64,000 nt of DNA from Novosphingobium decolorationis (GCF_018417475.1 NZ_CP054856.1:3999001-4063000), one strand, 5' to 3'; shown: positions 16,436 through 25,895, numbered from the stretch's first letter. A program made the numbers and translations. The notes: generated by a model from the sequence alone, not told the origin.

Positions 16436-17455
16436 TCAGCCGCGGACGAGGCCCAGCGCGTCGTAGGCCGCGTGCAGCGTAGGCAGCGCGAGCGTGCGCG
16501 CCTTTTCCGCGCCCTTGGCGAGGATCGCGTCGAGCGCGGTGTAGTCCTTGCGCAGTTCGTTGAAGCGTTCGTTGATGGGGGCAAGCTTCTCCACCAGCAC
16601 TTCGCCAAGCGCGGGCTTGAACTTGCCGAAGCCTTCACCCCCGAAATCGGCGAGGATCTGCTCCACGCTCTGCCCGGTCATGGCCGAGTAGATCCCGATG
16701 AGGTTGTTGGCCTCCGCACGGCCTTCCAGGCCCGCCTTTTCGCTGGGCAGCGGTTCGGCGTCGCTCTTGGCCTTCTTGACCTTCTTCATGATCGTGTCGG
16801 CATCGTCGGTGAGGTTGATGCGCGCCATGTCGGAGGGGTCGGACTTGCTCATCTTGGCCGAACCGTCGCGCAGGGACATGATCCGCGCAGCCTCGGGCGG
16901 GATGATCGGGTCGGGCAGGGTGAAGACCGGCGTCTCCTCGCTCGCGAAGTCGTTGTTGAACTTCTGCGCGATATCGCGGGCCAGTTCCAGATGCTGCTTC
17001 TGGTCTTCGCCCACGGGAACGTGGGTCGCCTGGTAGAGCAGCACGTCGGCGGCCTGGAGCACCGGGTAGGTGAACAGGGCAACCGAAGCGCCTTCGCGGT
17101 TCTTGCCCGACTTGTCCTTGAACTGGGTCATGCGGCTGAGCCAGCCCATGCGCGCCGTGCCGTTGAGCAGCCACTGCAGCTCGGCGTGCTGGGGCACCTG
17201 GGTCTGGTTGAACAGGATCGAGCGTTCGGGATCGATCCCGCAGGCAACGAGCGCGGCGGTCATTTCGCGGGTGTTGGCCGAAAGCGCCTTGGGATCGTGC
17301 GGCATCGAGATCGCATGCAGGTCGGCCAGGAAGTAGAGGCTCTGCCCGCCCTCGGCGGCCACGTCGTCCTGCATCTTCACCCAGTTCTTGATGGCGCCCA
17401 GGTAGTTGCCAAGATGAAGGTTGCCCGTGGGCTGGATGCCGGAGACGATACGCAT
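16436..17455 (-). CDS. trpS: Tryptophanyl-tRNA synthetase
   Basis: A class I aminoacyl-tRNA synthetase charging tRNA-Trp. The HIGH-type motif is HLGN at residues 14-17, within [17 protein letters not shown]. The KMSKS loop is at about residues 201-205. [17 protein letters not shown] and [17 protein letters not shown] are family blocks that bind tryptophan and tRNA. The length of 339 residues is normal. It follows murJ with an 18-base gap on the same strand. Confidence 0.97.
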   Translation of the reverse strand: MRIVSGIQPTGNLHLGNYLGAIKNWVKMQDDVAAEGGQSLYFLADLHAISMPHDPKALSANTREMTAALVACGIDPERSILFNQTQVPQHAELQWLLNGTARMGWLSRMTQFKDKSGKNREGASVALFTYPVLQAADVLLYQATHVPVGEDQKQHLELARDIAQKFNNDFASEETPVFTLPDPIIPPEAARIMSLRDGSAKMSKSDPSDMARINLTDDADTIMKKVKKAKSDAEPLPSEKAGLEGRAEANNLIGIYSAMTGQSVEQILADFGGEGFGKFKPALGEVLVEKLAPINERFNELRKDYTALDAILAKGAEKARTLALPTLHAAYDALGLVRG

Positions 17456-17473
17456 GGTTTTTCGTGCCTGTGG

Positions 17474-19087
17474 TTAGTCCGTAGGAGTGACCGGTTCGGT
17501 TTTGGCGGCCGGTCGGCGCCGCCGTAGCTGGGCAAGGAGGTCCTTGTCGAGTGCGCCGACAAGATAGGCGGTCACGAAAAAGACGATCATGCCCGAGACG
17601 CACAGGGCAGCGAGCGACCAGACCTTCTCGAAGACGTTGCCGTCATAGCGGCTTGCCATGAGCGGCATCAGCGCCCAGAGCGCCGCGCCCATCACCGCGC
17701 TGGCCACGATCTGGCGCGCGATGCGCGAGCCGAGCCGGGCGGTGAAGTGGAACCAGCCGCGCAGCTGCAGGATGATGTAGAGCGTCGCCACGTTGAGCGT
17801 GGAGGTAAAGGCGGTGGCAGCGGCCAGGCCGACGATGCCGAAACGCGGGACGACCGCGATGTTGACGGCGATGTTCACGATCAGCGTCCCGGCCGCGATC
17901 CACACCGGGGTGCGGGTGTCCTCGCGGCTGAAGAAGGCGGGCTGGAAGACCTTGACCAGCACGTAGGAGGGCAGGCCGCAGACAAGGGCCACGACGATGG
18001 CGGCCATCGTGTCGCCATGGGCCTGGGTCATCTTGCCGCCCACGAAGAAGGCGGTGACGAAGGCGGGCGCGCAGATGGCAAGAGCGACGGCGGCGGGCAG
18101 GGTGAGCAGGCACGCGATCTCGACCGCGTTGGCCTGGAGGCGCTGCGCGCCGGCATTGTCGTGCGACTGGATGTGACGCGCCAGCATCGGCAGGATCGCG
18201 GTGCCCAGCGCAATGCCCACGATGCCCAGCGGCATCTGGTTCAGGCGGTCTGCGTACTTCAGCAGCGTGAGCGAGCCCTGTTCGAGCGAGGTCGCGAAGA
18301 ACGTGTCGACGAACTGGCTGATCTGGTAGACGCCCGCGCCGAAGGTGGCAGGGAGGATCAGCATGCCCAGCTTGCGCACGTCCCTGGTGAAGCGCGGGGC
18401 CCGGACCTGAAGCTTCACCCCCGCCTTGCGCGTGGCCCAGGCCATGTAGACCAGCTGCGCCACGCCGGACGCGCTGACCGCAATGGCCACACACCAGGCG
18501 ATGATCTGGTCCGAACCACTCGCCTTGCCAAGGAAATAGCCGGTGACGATGCCGGTGATGAGGACCACGTTGAGGAGCACCGGCACGAAGGCGCCGGGCG
18601 CGAATTTCGAATGGGCGTTGAGCACGCCTGAAAGCATGGCAACGAGGCTGACGAGGCCAAGATAGGGAAAGGTCGTGCGGCTGAGCGCGACGGCCAGCTC
18701 GAACTTGCCGGGCACCTCCTGGTACTCGCCCGCCAGCAGCCAGACGATCGCGGGCATCGCGATCATGGCGATCGCGGAAAAGCCGAGCAGGACCCACACG
18801 AAGACCGAAAGGACGTCGCTGGCAAAGCGGTTGGCCGCGTCCTCGCCGCCACCCTCGGACGGATCCGCAGCCAGCGTGCGCGTGTACATCGGCACGAAGG
18901 CGACCGAGAAGGCGCCCTCGGCGAAGAGCCGCCGGAAGGTGTTGGGAAGAACGAAGGCAAGCTGGAAGGCGTCGGCGGCAAGCCCTGCGCCCAGGACGCG
19001 GGCGAGGAGAATATCGCGGGCGAAGCCGAAGATGCGGCTCAGCAGTGTGAGCCCGCCGATGGTGCCGACGCTGCGGACAAGACTCAT
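17474..19087 (-). CDS. murJ: Lipid II flippase MurJ
   Basis: MurJ moves the peptidoglycan precursor lipid II across the inner membrane. The 537-residue protein is highly hydrophobic with about 14 helices and shows the family blocks LVRSVGTIGGLTLLSRIFGFARD, AFQLAFVLPNTFRRLFAEGAFSVAFVPMY, and RLNQMPLGIVGIALGTAILPML (here given in parts: NQMPLGI and GTAILPML). The open frame reaches 19111, but ATG 19087 gives the family start MSLVRS. It lies between secB and trpS. Confidence 0.95.
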   Translation of the reverse strand: MSLVRSVGTIGGLTLLSRIFGFARDILLARVLGAGLAADAFQLAFVLPNTFRRLFAEGAFSVAFVPMYTRTLAADPSEGGGEDAANRFASDVLSVFVWVLLGFSAIAMIAMPAIVWLLAGEYQEVPGKFELAVALSRTTFPYLGLVSLVAMLSGVLNAHSKFAPGAFVPVLLNVVLITGIVTGYFLGKASGSDQIIAWCVAIAVSASGVAQLVYMAWATRKAGVKLQVRAPRFTRDVRKLGMLILPATFGAGVYQISQFVDTFFATSLEQGSLTLLKYADRLNQMPLGIVGIALGTAILPMLARHIQSHDNAGAQRLQANAVEIACLLTLPAAVALAICAPAFVTAFFVGGKMTQAHGDTMAAIVVALVCGLPSYVLVKVFQPAFFSREDTRTPVWIAAGTLIVNIAVNIAVVPRFGIVGLAAATAFTSTLNVATLYIILQLRGWFHFTARLGSRIARQIVASAVMGAALWALMPLMASRYDGNVFEKVWSLAALCVSGMIVFFVTAYLVGALDKDLLAQLRRRRPAAKTEPVTPTD

Positions 19088-19168
19088 GGCCTCAGATGCC
19101 CTCTTTTGCACGCCGGTGCCAGGATAACCCCGTTGTCGGACCGGCCGGCCTCCATCACGGGGGAACGT

Positions 19169-19194
19169 CGGGGGAGGGTTGGTCCTCTCCCCCG
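19169..19194 (-). terminator. Terminator hairpin after secB
   Basis: CGGGGGAG pairs with CTCCCCCG across a short loop, 45 bases beyond the secB stop. A second small stem (CTGCGTA/TACGCAG) sits at 19206-19224, closer to the stop. Together they separate secB from murJ. Confidence 0.55.
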
Positions 19195-19239
19195 GCAGAT
19201 CAGGTCTGCGTAAGGACTACGCAGCTTGGGTGCCTGCGA

Positions 19240-19755
19240 TCAGGCGTTGCCCATCGGCGGATCGCCGGCGGTCGCGCCCTGCTGCTGCTGCGCCTGGAGC
19301 TGCTGGATGTAGAGGCCGTTGAAGTCGATCGGCTCGAGCATGAGCGGCTGGAAACCGGCGTCACGCACGGCATCGGCCACGACGCGGCGCGCGAAGGGGA
19401 AGAGGATGCGCGGAGCTTCGGCGAAGAGGAAGGCATGGGCCTGGCCATCGTCGAGGCCGCGCATGCCCACCAGCGCGCAGTAGCTGAGGTCGACGACGAA
19501 GGCCGTGCCCGCTTCGCACTTCGACGCGCAGGTGATCTTCAGTTCGACTTCGTGGACTTCGCCTTCGATGGCCTTGGCCGCGATGTTGAACTGCACGTCG
19601 ATCGCGGGCGTGTCCTGCCACTGGAACGACTGGGGCGCATTGGGATTCTCGACCGAGAGGTCCTTGATGTACTGCGAGATGATCCCGGCGCTGGGGCCTG
19701 CATCGCCCCCGTTGCCGAGGTTGAGATCGGAGATGACGTTGCCTTCATCGGCCAT
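19240..19755 (-). CDS. secB: Protein-export chaperone SecB
   Basis: SecB keeps preproteins unfolded and hands them to SecA. The body has the family segments QYIKDLSVENPNAP, EGEVHEVELKI, LSYCALVGM, LLFPFARRVVADAVRDAGF (here ILFPFARRVV) and LMLEPIDFNGLY. The N-terminal tail is acidic and Gly-rich, and the C-terminal tail is Gln-rich (QLQAQQQQGA). The protein has 171 residues. ATG 19755 is chosen over the open frame to 19818, which lies in the divergent promoter region. Confidence 0.95.
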   Translation of the reverse strand: MADEGNVISDLNLGNGGDAGPSAGIISQYIKDLSVENPNAPQSFQWQDTPAIDVQFNIAAKAIEGEVHEVELKITCASKCEAGTAFVVDLSYCALVGMRGLDDGQAHAFLFAEAPRILFPFARRVVADAVRDAGFQPLMLEPIDFNGLYIQQLQAQQQQGATAGDPPMGNA

Positions 19756-20083
19756 GGTGGTGATTTCCCGCTTTAATCCATTGATCGTCCGGCTGCCTCG
19801 GGCGATAGGGCGCCGCAAGGAAGCGATTCTCGCGCGCTAGAGCATTTTTGCGCTTCGTGGAACACCCCAGTTGCGGGCCCGTTGTGCGGTTAGACGGCCG
19901 CAGGTGCATTCTCGCCCCGGGTTTCGCCCGCTATGTCGAAAAAATGCCCCAATCCGGCCGCACACGCGTTGTTCATTTGTCAATGCTACCTACATGGGGT
20001 TATGTTACGAAGATTACGGTCCCGACAAACGCAGGCGCAAAGTACCTGGTAGCGGGGCCGAAGGAAGGAATGGGTACACGAAC
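19756..20083. other. Divergent secB / tim44 promoter region
   Basis: 328 bases without a convincing gene. Small open frames here show no family features. It contains a good sigma70-type promoter facing the Tim44 gene (19977-20005) and must also carry the secB promoter on the other strand, which I cannot place. Confidence 0.5.
19977..20005 (+). promoter_or_regulatory. Candidate sigma70 promoter for the Tim44-domain gene
   Basis: TTGTCA, a 17-base spacer, then TTATGT. The predicted transcription start is about 70 bases before the GTG at 20084. Confidence 0.4.
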
Positions 20084-20776
20084 GTGACACCGGAAATCGT
20101 CATCCTGGCCATGATCGCAGCGTTTCTCGGCCTGCGGCTCTATTCCGTGCTGGGCCGCCGAGCCGAGCATGAGGAAGAGCCCATTGCCGGACGCTTCGAA
20201 GGGCAGCAGGGACAGCCCGGTGCGACGCGGCCCCAGGCGCCTCGCCGCCCCGAACTCCGCCCGGACGACCAGCCCCAGAGGGCTGGGCAGGACCCGCGCA
20301 TCCAGCAGGTGCCGGTTACCTCGCCCACGGCCGAGCGTGGTCTCGCTGCCATTGCCGCTGCCGACCGTCGTTTCGACGCGCTGGCCTTCATCGAGGGGGC
20401 CCGCGGCGCCTATCGTCTCGTGCTGGAATCGTTCTGGAAGGGCGACAAGGCCGAACTGCGCGCCTTGTGCGACGCGCCGGTCTACGAGAGCTTTGAGAGC
20501 GCCATCGATGCGCGGATCGAAGCGGGCGAAACGCTCGACAACCGTCTCGTGCGGATCGAGGACGTCAAGATCGTGGCGGCAGGTGTGGAAGACGGCACGG
20601 CGCGCATCACGCTGCGCTTCCGCTCGGACATCGCCGCCGTCACCCGCGACGCGCAAGGCAATGTCGTGGCCGGTTCGCTCGACGATGCGATCGAGGCCGT
20701 CGATGTCTGGACCTTCACCCGGCAGGTGCGTTCGAGCGATCCCGACTGGATCCTTGAGGAAACCGACGCCGGTTGA
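20084..20776 (+). CDS. Tim44/TimA-domain membrane-associated protein
   Basis: 230 residues. One N-terminal transmembrane helix (TPEIVILAMIAAFLGLRLYSVL) is followed by a Pro/Gln/Arg-rich linker (to about residue 85) and a C-terminal Tim44-like domain, with FIEGARGAYRLVLESFWKGDK, LCDAPVYESFESAI, and beta-rich TARITLRFRSDIAA and VDVWTFTR. Mitochondrial Tim44 tethers Hsp70 to the import channel; bacterial relatives are thought to assist envelope protein handling. The position divergent from secB fits an export-related role. GTG 20084 is chosen because the helix starts immediately; the frame is open upstream but without family features. Confidence 0.85.
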   Translation: MTPEIVILAMIAAFLGLRLYSVLGRRAEHEEEPIAGRFEGQQGQPGATRPQAPRRPELRPDDQPQRAGQDPRIQQVPVTSPTAERGLAAIAAADRRFDALAFIEGARGAYRLVLESFWKGDKAELRALCDAPVYESFESAIDARIEAGETLDNRLVRIEDVKIVAAGVEDGTARITLRFRSDIAAVTRDAQGNVVAGSLDDAIEAVDVWTFTRQVRSSDPDWILEETDAG

Positions 20777-20800
20777 TCTTTCCCGCGCAAATGCGCAGGT

Positions 20801-20837
20801 AACGGGCAGGAAGCGCTGCAACGCTTCGCTGCCCGTT
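20801..20837 (+). terminator. Rho-independent terminator after the Tim44 gene
   Basis: AACGGGCAG plus GAAGCG pairs with CGCTTC plus CTGCCCGTT, with one bulged G, a six-base loop and a following TCGTTTTTT tract. This is one of the clearest intrinsic terminators in the window. Confidence 0.85.
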
Positions 20838-20896
20838 TCGTTTTTTCGGTCCTGCGAAGCCGGGCCCCATGTGAATTTTTCTGGAGTGCCTGTCCC

Positions 20897-22129
20897 GTGG
20901 TCCGAGATTGCCTGTCAGCGTCCCTGTTCGAGCGCTGCCTCGCCTCTTCGCGTGCCTCGGTTGGCCGCATGGCGCTCATGGGCGCGCTTGCCGTGCTGCT
21001 GGCCTCTTGCGCGGGACGTATGGAGGCTCCGGGCTCCGTGACCGCCCCGGCGCCGACCAATGCATTGGCGGCGGGCGTGCGTCCGGGCCCTGCCTTCGCC
21101 TCGCTCCCGGTGGGGGCAATGGATGCGGGCGCGGCGCTGGCCGGTTTCGCCGAAAGCTGCCCCAAACTCCTTGTCCGCGAGGACGTGAGCGGCCTGACCC
21201 GCGCCGAGGACTGGCAGTCGGCCTGCGCGGCTTCGGCGACCTGGTCGCAGGGGGATGCCTCCCGCTTCTTTGCCACCTACTTCGAGACAGTCCGCGTGGG
21301 CGAAGGTGCTGCCTTCGCGACGGGGTATTACGAGCCCGATATCGCCGGTTCACGTGACCATATTCCGGGATATGACGTGCCGGTCTACGGCATGCCGGAT
21401 GACCTCGTGCGGGCGCGGGACGGCGATGCCGAGCGGCTCGACAACGGACGCATGCCGGTCGGGCGCTACGACGAGGACGGGCACTTCACCCGGTACTACG
21501 ACCGCGCCGCGATCGAGGACGGCGCACTTGAGGGCCGCGCACCGATCATCGCCTGGGCCCGCGATCCGGTCGAGGTTTTCTTCCTCCAGGTCCAGGGCTC
21601 GGGCATGCTCCGCGCGCCGGATGGCAAGGTCATGCGCATCGGCTATGCCGGGCAGAACGGCCACGGCTATACCGCCATCGGCAGCCTGATGCGCCAGCGC
21701 GGGCTGCTGGGCGATGGGCCGGGGCAGTATGCCGCCTCGATGCAGGGGATCATGCAGTACATCCGCGAGAACCCGCAAGAGGGCGCCGCGCTCATGCGCG
21801 AAAACCGTTCCTTCGTGTTCTTCCGCGAACTGACCGGGGACGGACCTGTCGGTGCGCTGGGCGTGACGGTGCGCGCGCACGCCTCGGTCGCGACCGATCC
21901 CAAATTCGTGCCGCTGGGCGCGCCGGTCTTCCTCGACCTCGACCGGCATGAGGCCGATGGCCTCTGGGTTGCCCAGGACACTGGCGGGGCGATTAAGGGC
22001 GCTAATCGCTTCGATACGTTCTGGGGCAACGGTGAGGAAGCGCGGGCGACGGCGGGCGACATGACGGGGCGCGGGAACGCGCTGCTCCTGCTTCCCAAGG
22101 GCACCCTGGCGCGTCTGGGCGCGCTGTGA
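20897..22129 (+). CDS. mltA: Membrane-bound lytic murein transglycosylase A
   Basis: MltA cleaves peptidoglycan glycan strands, leaving 1,6-anhydro ends. The lipobox LASC (Cys38) predicts an outer-membrane lipoprotein. The MltA domain has FFATYFETVRVGEG, GYYEPDIAGSRDH, IAWARDPVEVFFLQVQGSGML and YTAIGSLM. The 3D domain with the catalytic Asp follows, AQDTGGAIKG. The protein has 410 residues from GTG 20897, which has GGAG upstream; ATG 20969 just before the lipobox is an alternative. The Smr gene overlaps its stop. Confidence 0.95.
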   Translation: MVRDCLSASLFERCLASSRASVGRMALMGALAVLLASCAGRMEAPGSVTAPAPTNALAAGVRPGPAFASLPVGAMDAGAALAGFAESCPKLLVREDVSGLTRAEDWQSACAASATWSQGDASRFFATYFETVRVGEGAAFATGYYEPDIAGSRDHIPGYDVPVYGMPDDLVRARDGDAERLDNGRMPVGRYDEDGHFTRYYDRAAIEDGALEGRAPIIAWARDPVEVFFLQVQGSGMLRAPDGKVMRIGYAGQNGHGYTAIGSLMRQRGLLGDGPGQYAASMQGIMQYIRENPQEGAALMRENRSFVFFRELTGDGPVGALGVTVRAHASVATDPKFVPLGAPVFLDLDRHEADGLWVAQDTGGAIKGANRFDTFWGNGEEARATAGDMTGRGNALLLLPKGTLARLGAL

Positions 22130-22704
22130 GGCGGCCGGGACGCCGCCTGAGCGAGGATGAGGCGCGCCTCTGGGGCGAAGTTGCGCGCACCGTCAAACCG
22201 CTTGAGCCTGCTGTGCGGCGCCCGGTCTCGACGACGTCTGTGCCTGCCGAGAAGGCGAAGCCCGCCCCGCCGGTCATCGCGAAGAAGGTGAAGGGACGCG
22301 TTCCGCCTCCGCTGATGCCCAAGCCCGCTCCGGCGAAGGTGCCCAAGGGCGAGACCCAGTTGCATCTCGACGGCTCCTGGGAACGGCGGATTGCCAAGGG
22401 TACGCTCGTTCCCGACTTCAGCCTCGACCTCCACGGATCGAACCTGGACTATGCGTATCGGCGGCTCATGGATGGCCTGTCGCAGGGCAAGGCCATGGGC
22501 GCGCGGGTGGTGCTGGTCGTTACCGGTAAGCCGCGCCCGGTTGACGCCATGGACCGGGGCGAGCGACGCGGCGCGATCCGGGCCAAGATCAAGGACTGGC
22601 TGATGGTGAGCGAGCACGCGAGCGACATCGTCGCCATTCGCGGGGCGCATCGGCGGCACGGCGGGCAGGGCGCGCTTTACATCGTGCTCAAGCGGCGGCG
22701 CTGA
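22126..22704 (+). CDS. Smr-domain protein
   Basis: 192 residues. The N-terminal half is Pro/Lys-rich and probably unstructured. The C-terminal Smr domain begins SLDLHGSNLDYAYRRLMDGL, continues with ARVVLVVTGKP and ends IVAIRGAHRRHGGQGALYIVLKR. Smr domains are nucleases or nucleic-acid-binding modules related to the MutS2 C-terminus. The GTG start overlaps the mltA stop (GTGA), so expression is coupled to mltA. The pairing of mltA with Smr is common in sphingomonads, but its purpose is unknown. Confidence 0.9.
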   Translation: MRRPGRRLSEDEARLWGEVARTVKPLEPAVRRPVSTTSVPAEKAKPAPPVIAKKVKGRVPPPLMPKPAPAKVPKGETQLHLDGSWERRIAKGTLVPDFSLDLHGSNLDYAYRRLMDGLSQGKAMGARVVLVVTGKPRPVDAMDRGERRGAIRAKIKDWLMVSEHASDIVAIRGAHRRHGGQGALYIVLKRRR

Positions 22705-22725
22705 GGATCTCAGGAAAAGAGAATA

Positions 22726-22836
22726 CAAGGGGTCATCACCCCTTGACCCCGGAATTGGCTACCTTGGCGTTCTCACTCAGCGTGGCGCGTGCAAGATGAG
22801 GTAGACAGTTTGGGGGGCGAGGGCGATGGCCCTCGG
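22726..22836 (-). repeat. Paired-hairpin intergenic repeat, copy B (inverted orientation)
   Basis: Read on the minus strand, it begins with CCGAGGGC-CATC-GCCCTCG and ends with CAAGGGGT-GATG-ACCCCTTG, with a full T-A pair closing the second loop. The middle shares AAACTGTC with copies C and D. An internal stem, CTACCT/AGGTAG, is possible. It lies between the converging smr and 61-residue-protein genes. Confidence 0.85.
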
Positions 22837-22843
22837 AATCAGT

Positions 22844-22887
22844 CTTCCAGCCTTTTTCTCTGCCCTGAAGGGGGAAGGCGCTGGAAG
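22844..22887. other. Imperfect hairpin next to repeat copy B
   Basis: CTTCCAG pairs with CTGGAAG over 30 bases that can themselves partly pair (CCTT with AAGG). It lies directly beyond copy B, in the same convergent gap. Significance is unclear. Confidence 0.3.
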
Positions 22888-22945
22888 TCCTTCGTTTTTC
22901 TGGGAAGTGCCCGCAGCGTGCGCGTCGGCAAGAAGCGGTCAATGA

Positions 22946-22975
22946 AAAAGCCGCGTCCTCTTGGGCGCGGCTTTT
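22946..22975 (-). terminator. Intrinsic terminator of the 61-residue protein gene
   Basis: Minus strand AAAAGCCGCG, a ten-base loop, CGCGGCTTTTTC. The stem starts eight bases beyond the stop at 22983 and ends in a T run. It can also work on the plus strand. Confidence 0.8.
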
Positions 22976-22982
22976 GAATGGA

Positions 22983-23168
22983 TCAGCTGAAACGGGCGCT
23001 CAGTTCGGAGGCTACTTCCTCGTTTCTTGCCAGCGCGAAAGTAAGTGGGCCTTTACGGCGCAGGGACTGGCAAATCCAGATGCCCTTGTCTTCGCAGTAG
23101 TCGCGCAGATCCTGGAAGTTTTCGTCTAGATAGGTGAAGCGGGAGAATTCTGAAATATTGTTGGTCAT
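22983..23168 (-). CDS. Uncharacterised 61-residue protein
   Basis: The sequence opens MTNNISEFSRFTYLDENFQD and ends RNEEVASELSARFS, with a Cys in each of DYCEDKG and WICQSL. It is mixed-charge and soluble, without a signal peptide. ATG 23168 is chosen, and a strong terminator just after the stop supports a real gene. I do not recognise the family. The AT content in the region upstream (GGCTTATATACACG) is higher than in its neighbours, consistent with a promoter there. Confidence 0.65.
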   Translation of the reverse strand: MTNNISEFSRFTYLDENFQDLRDYCEDKGIWICQSLRRKGPLTFALARNEEVASELSARFS

Positions 23169-23323
23169 GGGGCTTATATACACGCAGAAGCCAAAAATTT
23201 CAACCCGCCGCAATCTGAGCACTTTTTCCCGGTTTCCTGCGGATTACAGAGAGGCTGGAGAGGCCGTTCGGTTCCCTGCATTCGCAGGTGCAGCATTCTT
23301 GCGTGTTAGCCCCAGCACGCAAA

Positions 23324-23357
23324 AGGGGCGGGAAAGCGCTTGCGCGCTCCCGCCCCT
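23324..23357 (-). terminator. Terminator of ahpF
   Basis: Minus strand AGGGGCGGGA, a 14-base loop, TCCCGCCCCT then TTTGC, about 37 bases past the ahpF stop. The ten base pairs are perfect. Confidence 0.75.
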
Positions 23358-23393
23358 GTTTACGTCCGCTGGCTGCGGTTGCGCTTATGCGGC

Positions 23394-25007
23394 TTATGCG
23401 ACGGCTTCGGCCGCTTCTTGGGCGCCCTGGGCAATTTCAGCCGGAGCCTCGTTGCGGATCAGGAAGTCGAAGGCCGAGAGGGCGGCCTTGGCGCCTTCGC
23501 CCATCGCGATGATGATCTGCTTGTAGGGCACGGTGGTCGCATCGCCCGCGGCGAAGATGCCGGGGATGTTGGTCGCCGCCTTCTGGTCGATCACGATCTC
23601 GCCGCGGTTCGACAGCTCGACGCCGCTGTCCTTGAGCCACTCGGTGTTCGGAACAAGGCCGATCTGCACGAAGATGCCTTCGAGCTCGAGGGTCTTCTCC
23701 TCGTCGCTCGCACGGTCCTTGTATTTCAGGCCATTGACCTTCGCGCCATCGCCGGTGACTTCGGTGGTCTGGGCGTTGGTGAGGATCGTCACGTTCTTCA
23801 TCGACTTCAGCTTGTCGACCAGGACCTGGTCGGCGCGCAGCTGGGTGTCGAATTCGATGAGGGTGACGCTGCCCACGATATTGGCAAGATCGATCGCCGC
23901 TTCGACGCCCGAGTTGCCGCCACCGATGACCGCAACGCGCTTGCCCTTGAAGAGCGGGCCGTCGCAGTGCGGGCAGTAGGCCACGCCCTTGGTCTGGTAC
24001 TCGGCCTCACCGGGCACGCCCAGTTGGCGCCAGCGCGCGCCGGTGGTGAGGATGAGCGAGCGGGCCTTGAGCGAGGCGCCGTTGGTGAACACGACCTCGT
24101 GGTAGCCGCCCAGGTCCTTGGACGGGATCAGCTTTTCGGCCCGCAGTAGCGGCATCGTGTCGATCTCGTACTCGGCGATGTGCGCGTCGAGTGCGGCGGC
24201 GAGCTTGGGGCCTTCGGTGTAGGGAACCGAGATGAAGTTCTCGATGCCCATGGTGTCCTGGACCTGGCCGCCCATGCGCTCGGCGGCGATGCCGGTCGAG
24301 AAACCCTTGCGCGCGGTGTAGATCGCGGCGCCGGCGCCGGCCGGACCACCCCCGATGACGAGCGCTTCGAAGGGCTTCTTCTCGGCGAGCTTGGCGGCGG
24401 CCTTTTCTCCTGCCTTGGTGTCGAGCTTGGCGAGGATCTCGGCCACGTCCATCTTGCCCGAGCCCCACATGGTGCCATCAAGGAAGACAGCCGGGACGGC
24501 CATGACGCCGCGGTCCTCGACCTCGGCCTGGAAGGCACCGCCCTCGATCAGGGTGGCCTTCACGCCCGGGTTGTTGAGCGCCATCAGGGTCAGCGCCTGC
24601 ACCACGTCGGGGCAGTTGTGGCATGAGAGCGAGAAGTACATCTCGAAGTCGTAGTCGCCCTCAAGCTCGCGGATCTGGGTGAGCACGTCCTCTTCGACCT
24701 TGGGCGGATGGCCGCCGGCCCACAGTAGTGCGAGGACGAGTGAGGTGAACTCGTGGCCGAGCGGAACACCGGCGAAGCGCACAGAGGCCTCCGGGTTCGA
24801 CGCGCGGCGGATTTCGAAACTGGGCTTGCGGGCATCATCGCCATCGAAGCTGGCCGAAACCTTGTCGGACAGTTCGGAGATGGTCGAGAGCAGCTCGCGG
24901 GTTTCCGCCGACTTCGCATCGTCGCCAAGCGAGGCGACGAGCTCGATCGGTTCGCGCAGCATGCCGAGGTACTGGGAGAGCTGTTGCTTCAGATTGGCGT
25001 CAAGCAT
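23394..25007 (-). CDS. ahpF: Alkyl hydroperoxide reductase subunit F
   Basis: AhpF passes electrons from NADH to AhpC. The N-terminal thioredoxin-fold pair carries the redox motif CHNC (129-132). A FAD-binding segment reads [20 protein letters not shown] second redox pair, CPHC (about 343-346), lies in the NADH/FAD core, and [18 protein letters not shown] binds [18 protein letters not shown] is the late FAD block. The protein has 537 residues, normal for the family. ATG 25007 has GAAAGGA upstream. It follows ahpC on the same strand after about 200 bases that contain a hairpin. Confidence 0.97.
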   Translation of the reverse strand: MLDANLKQQLSQYLGMLREPIELVASLGDDAKSAETRELLSTISELSDKVSASFDGDDARKPSFEIRRASNPEASVRFAGVPLGHEFTSLVLALLWAGGHPPKVEEDVLTQIRELEGDYDFEMYFSLSCHNCPDVVQALTLMALNNPGVKATLIEGGAFQAEVEDRGVMAVPAVFLDGTMWGSGKMDVAEILAKLDTKAGEKAAAKLAEKKPFEALVIGGGPAGAGAAIYTARKGFSTGIAAERMGGQVQDTMGIENFISVPYTEGPKLAAALDAHIAEYEIDTMPLLRAEKLIPSKDLGGYHEVVFTNGASLKARSLILTTGARWRQLGVPGEAEYQTKGVAYCPHCDGPLFKGKRVAVIGGGNSGVEAAIDLANIVGSVTLIEFDTQLRADQVLVDKLKSMKNVTILTNAQTTEVTGDGAKVNGLKYKDRASDEEKTLELEGIFVQIGLVPNTEWLKDSGVELSNRGEIVIDQKAATNIPGIFAAGDATTVPYKQIIIAMGEGAKAALSAFDFLIRNEAPAEIAQGAQEAAEAVA

Positions 25008-25162
25008 GTCGGGGTCCTTTCGGGGAGAGAAGAAAGAGAATGCGTGAGGGGGAAGAAGGTGGCGGTCCGGGCTCTGCCGCTCGGCCATCGGGCGCGCACA
25101 GGGGCGCATCCGGGGGAGGGAGGTCCCGGGCCGCGCACCGTCCGCACGCGACCCGGATATCG

Positions 25163-25184
25163 CGGGCGGCGCTCAGGCCGCCCG
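25163..25184 (-). terminator. Hairpin between ahpC and ahpF
   Basis: CGGGCGGC-GCTCAG-GCCGCCCG, eight perfect base pairs, 23 bases past the ahpC stop. It has no T run. An attenuating hairpin here would give more AhpC than AhpF, which the enzyme system needs; this is inference. Confidence 0.5.
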
Positions 25185-25206
25185 GCGATACGTTGTCGCG
25201 TCGGGC

Positions 25207-25770
25207 TTAGATCTTGCCGACGAGGTCAAGCGAGGGAGCGAGGGTTTCCGAACCTTCTTCCCACTTGGCCGGGCAGACCTGGCCGGGGTTGTTGCGCACG
25301 TACTGAGCTGCCTTGATCTTGCGGACGAGCTCGACGGCGTTACGGCCGACGCCTTCGCAGGTGATTTCCATGATCTGGATGACACCGTCGGGATCGACGA
25401 CGAAGGTGGCGCGGTCGGCAAGGCCGGCTTCACGCAGAACGCCGAACTTGTTCGACAGCTCGTGGTTCTGGTCGCCGAGGAAGGCGAACTTGAGCTTGCC
25501 GATCTTCTCCGAGGTGTCGTGCCAGGCCTTGTGGCTGAAGTGCGTGTCGGTCGAAACGCCGAACACTTCCACGCCCATGCCCTGCAGGGTCTCGTACTGG
25601 TCGCCGAGGTCTTCGAGCTCGGTCGGGCAGACGAAGGTGAAGTCGGCGGGGTAGAAGAAGAACACGGCCCACTTGCCAGCAATGTCGCCTTCGGAGACGT
25701 CGAAGAAGTCCTTGCCCTGCTGGAACGCGGTGTTGGTGAACGGCTGGATCTTGCTGCCGATGATACCCAT
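25207..25770 (-). CDS. ahpC: Peroxiredoxin AhpC (alkyl hydroperoxide reductase subunit C)
   Basis: A typical 2-Cys peroxiredoxin reducing H2O2 and organic peroxides. The peroxidatic Cys48 lies in DFTFVCPTE and the resolving Cys166 in [21 protein letters not shown] and [14 protein letters not shown] are family blocks. The protein has 187 residues. GAGGGAGA lies upstream of the ATG. AhpF in the same transcriptional direction is the expected reductant. No oxyR gene is in the window. Confidence 0.98.
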   Translation of the reverse strand: MGIIGSKIQPFTNTAFQQGKDFFDVSEGDIAGKWAVFFFYPADFTFVCPTELEDLGDQYETLQGMGVEVFGVSTDTHFSHKAWHDTSEKIGKLKFAFLGDQNHELSNKFGVLREAGLADRATFVVDPDGVIQIMEITCEGVGRNAVELVRKIKAAQYVRNNPGQVCPAKWEEGSETLAPSLDLVGKI

Positions 25771-25860
25771 GAGAAATCTCCCTCGCTTGGGTGTGTTGAA
25801 CTGACGAGGCTGAGATAGGCGGACCAGGTGACATTTTGTAGCGGGATGATCCGATTGGGT

Positions 25861-25895
25861 TGATCGATTTACGCGATTACCGAGTGATCGATTTA
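25861..25895. repeat. Short direct repeat upstream of ahpC
   Basis: TGATCGATTTA occurs at 25861-25871 and again at 25885-25895, a 24-base period, in an AT-rich patch between ahpC and the divergent phosphatase gene. It could be a binding site. It does not fit the OxyR consensus spacing. Confidence 0.45.
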
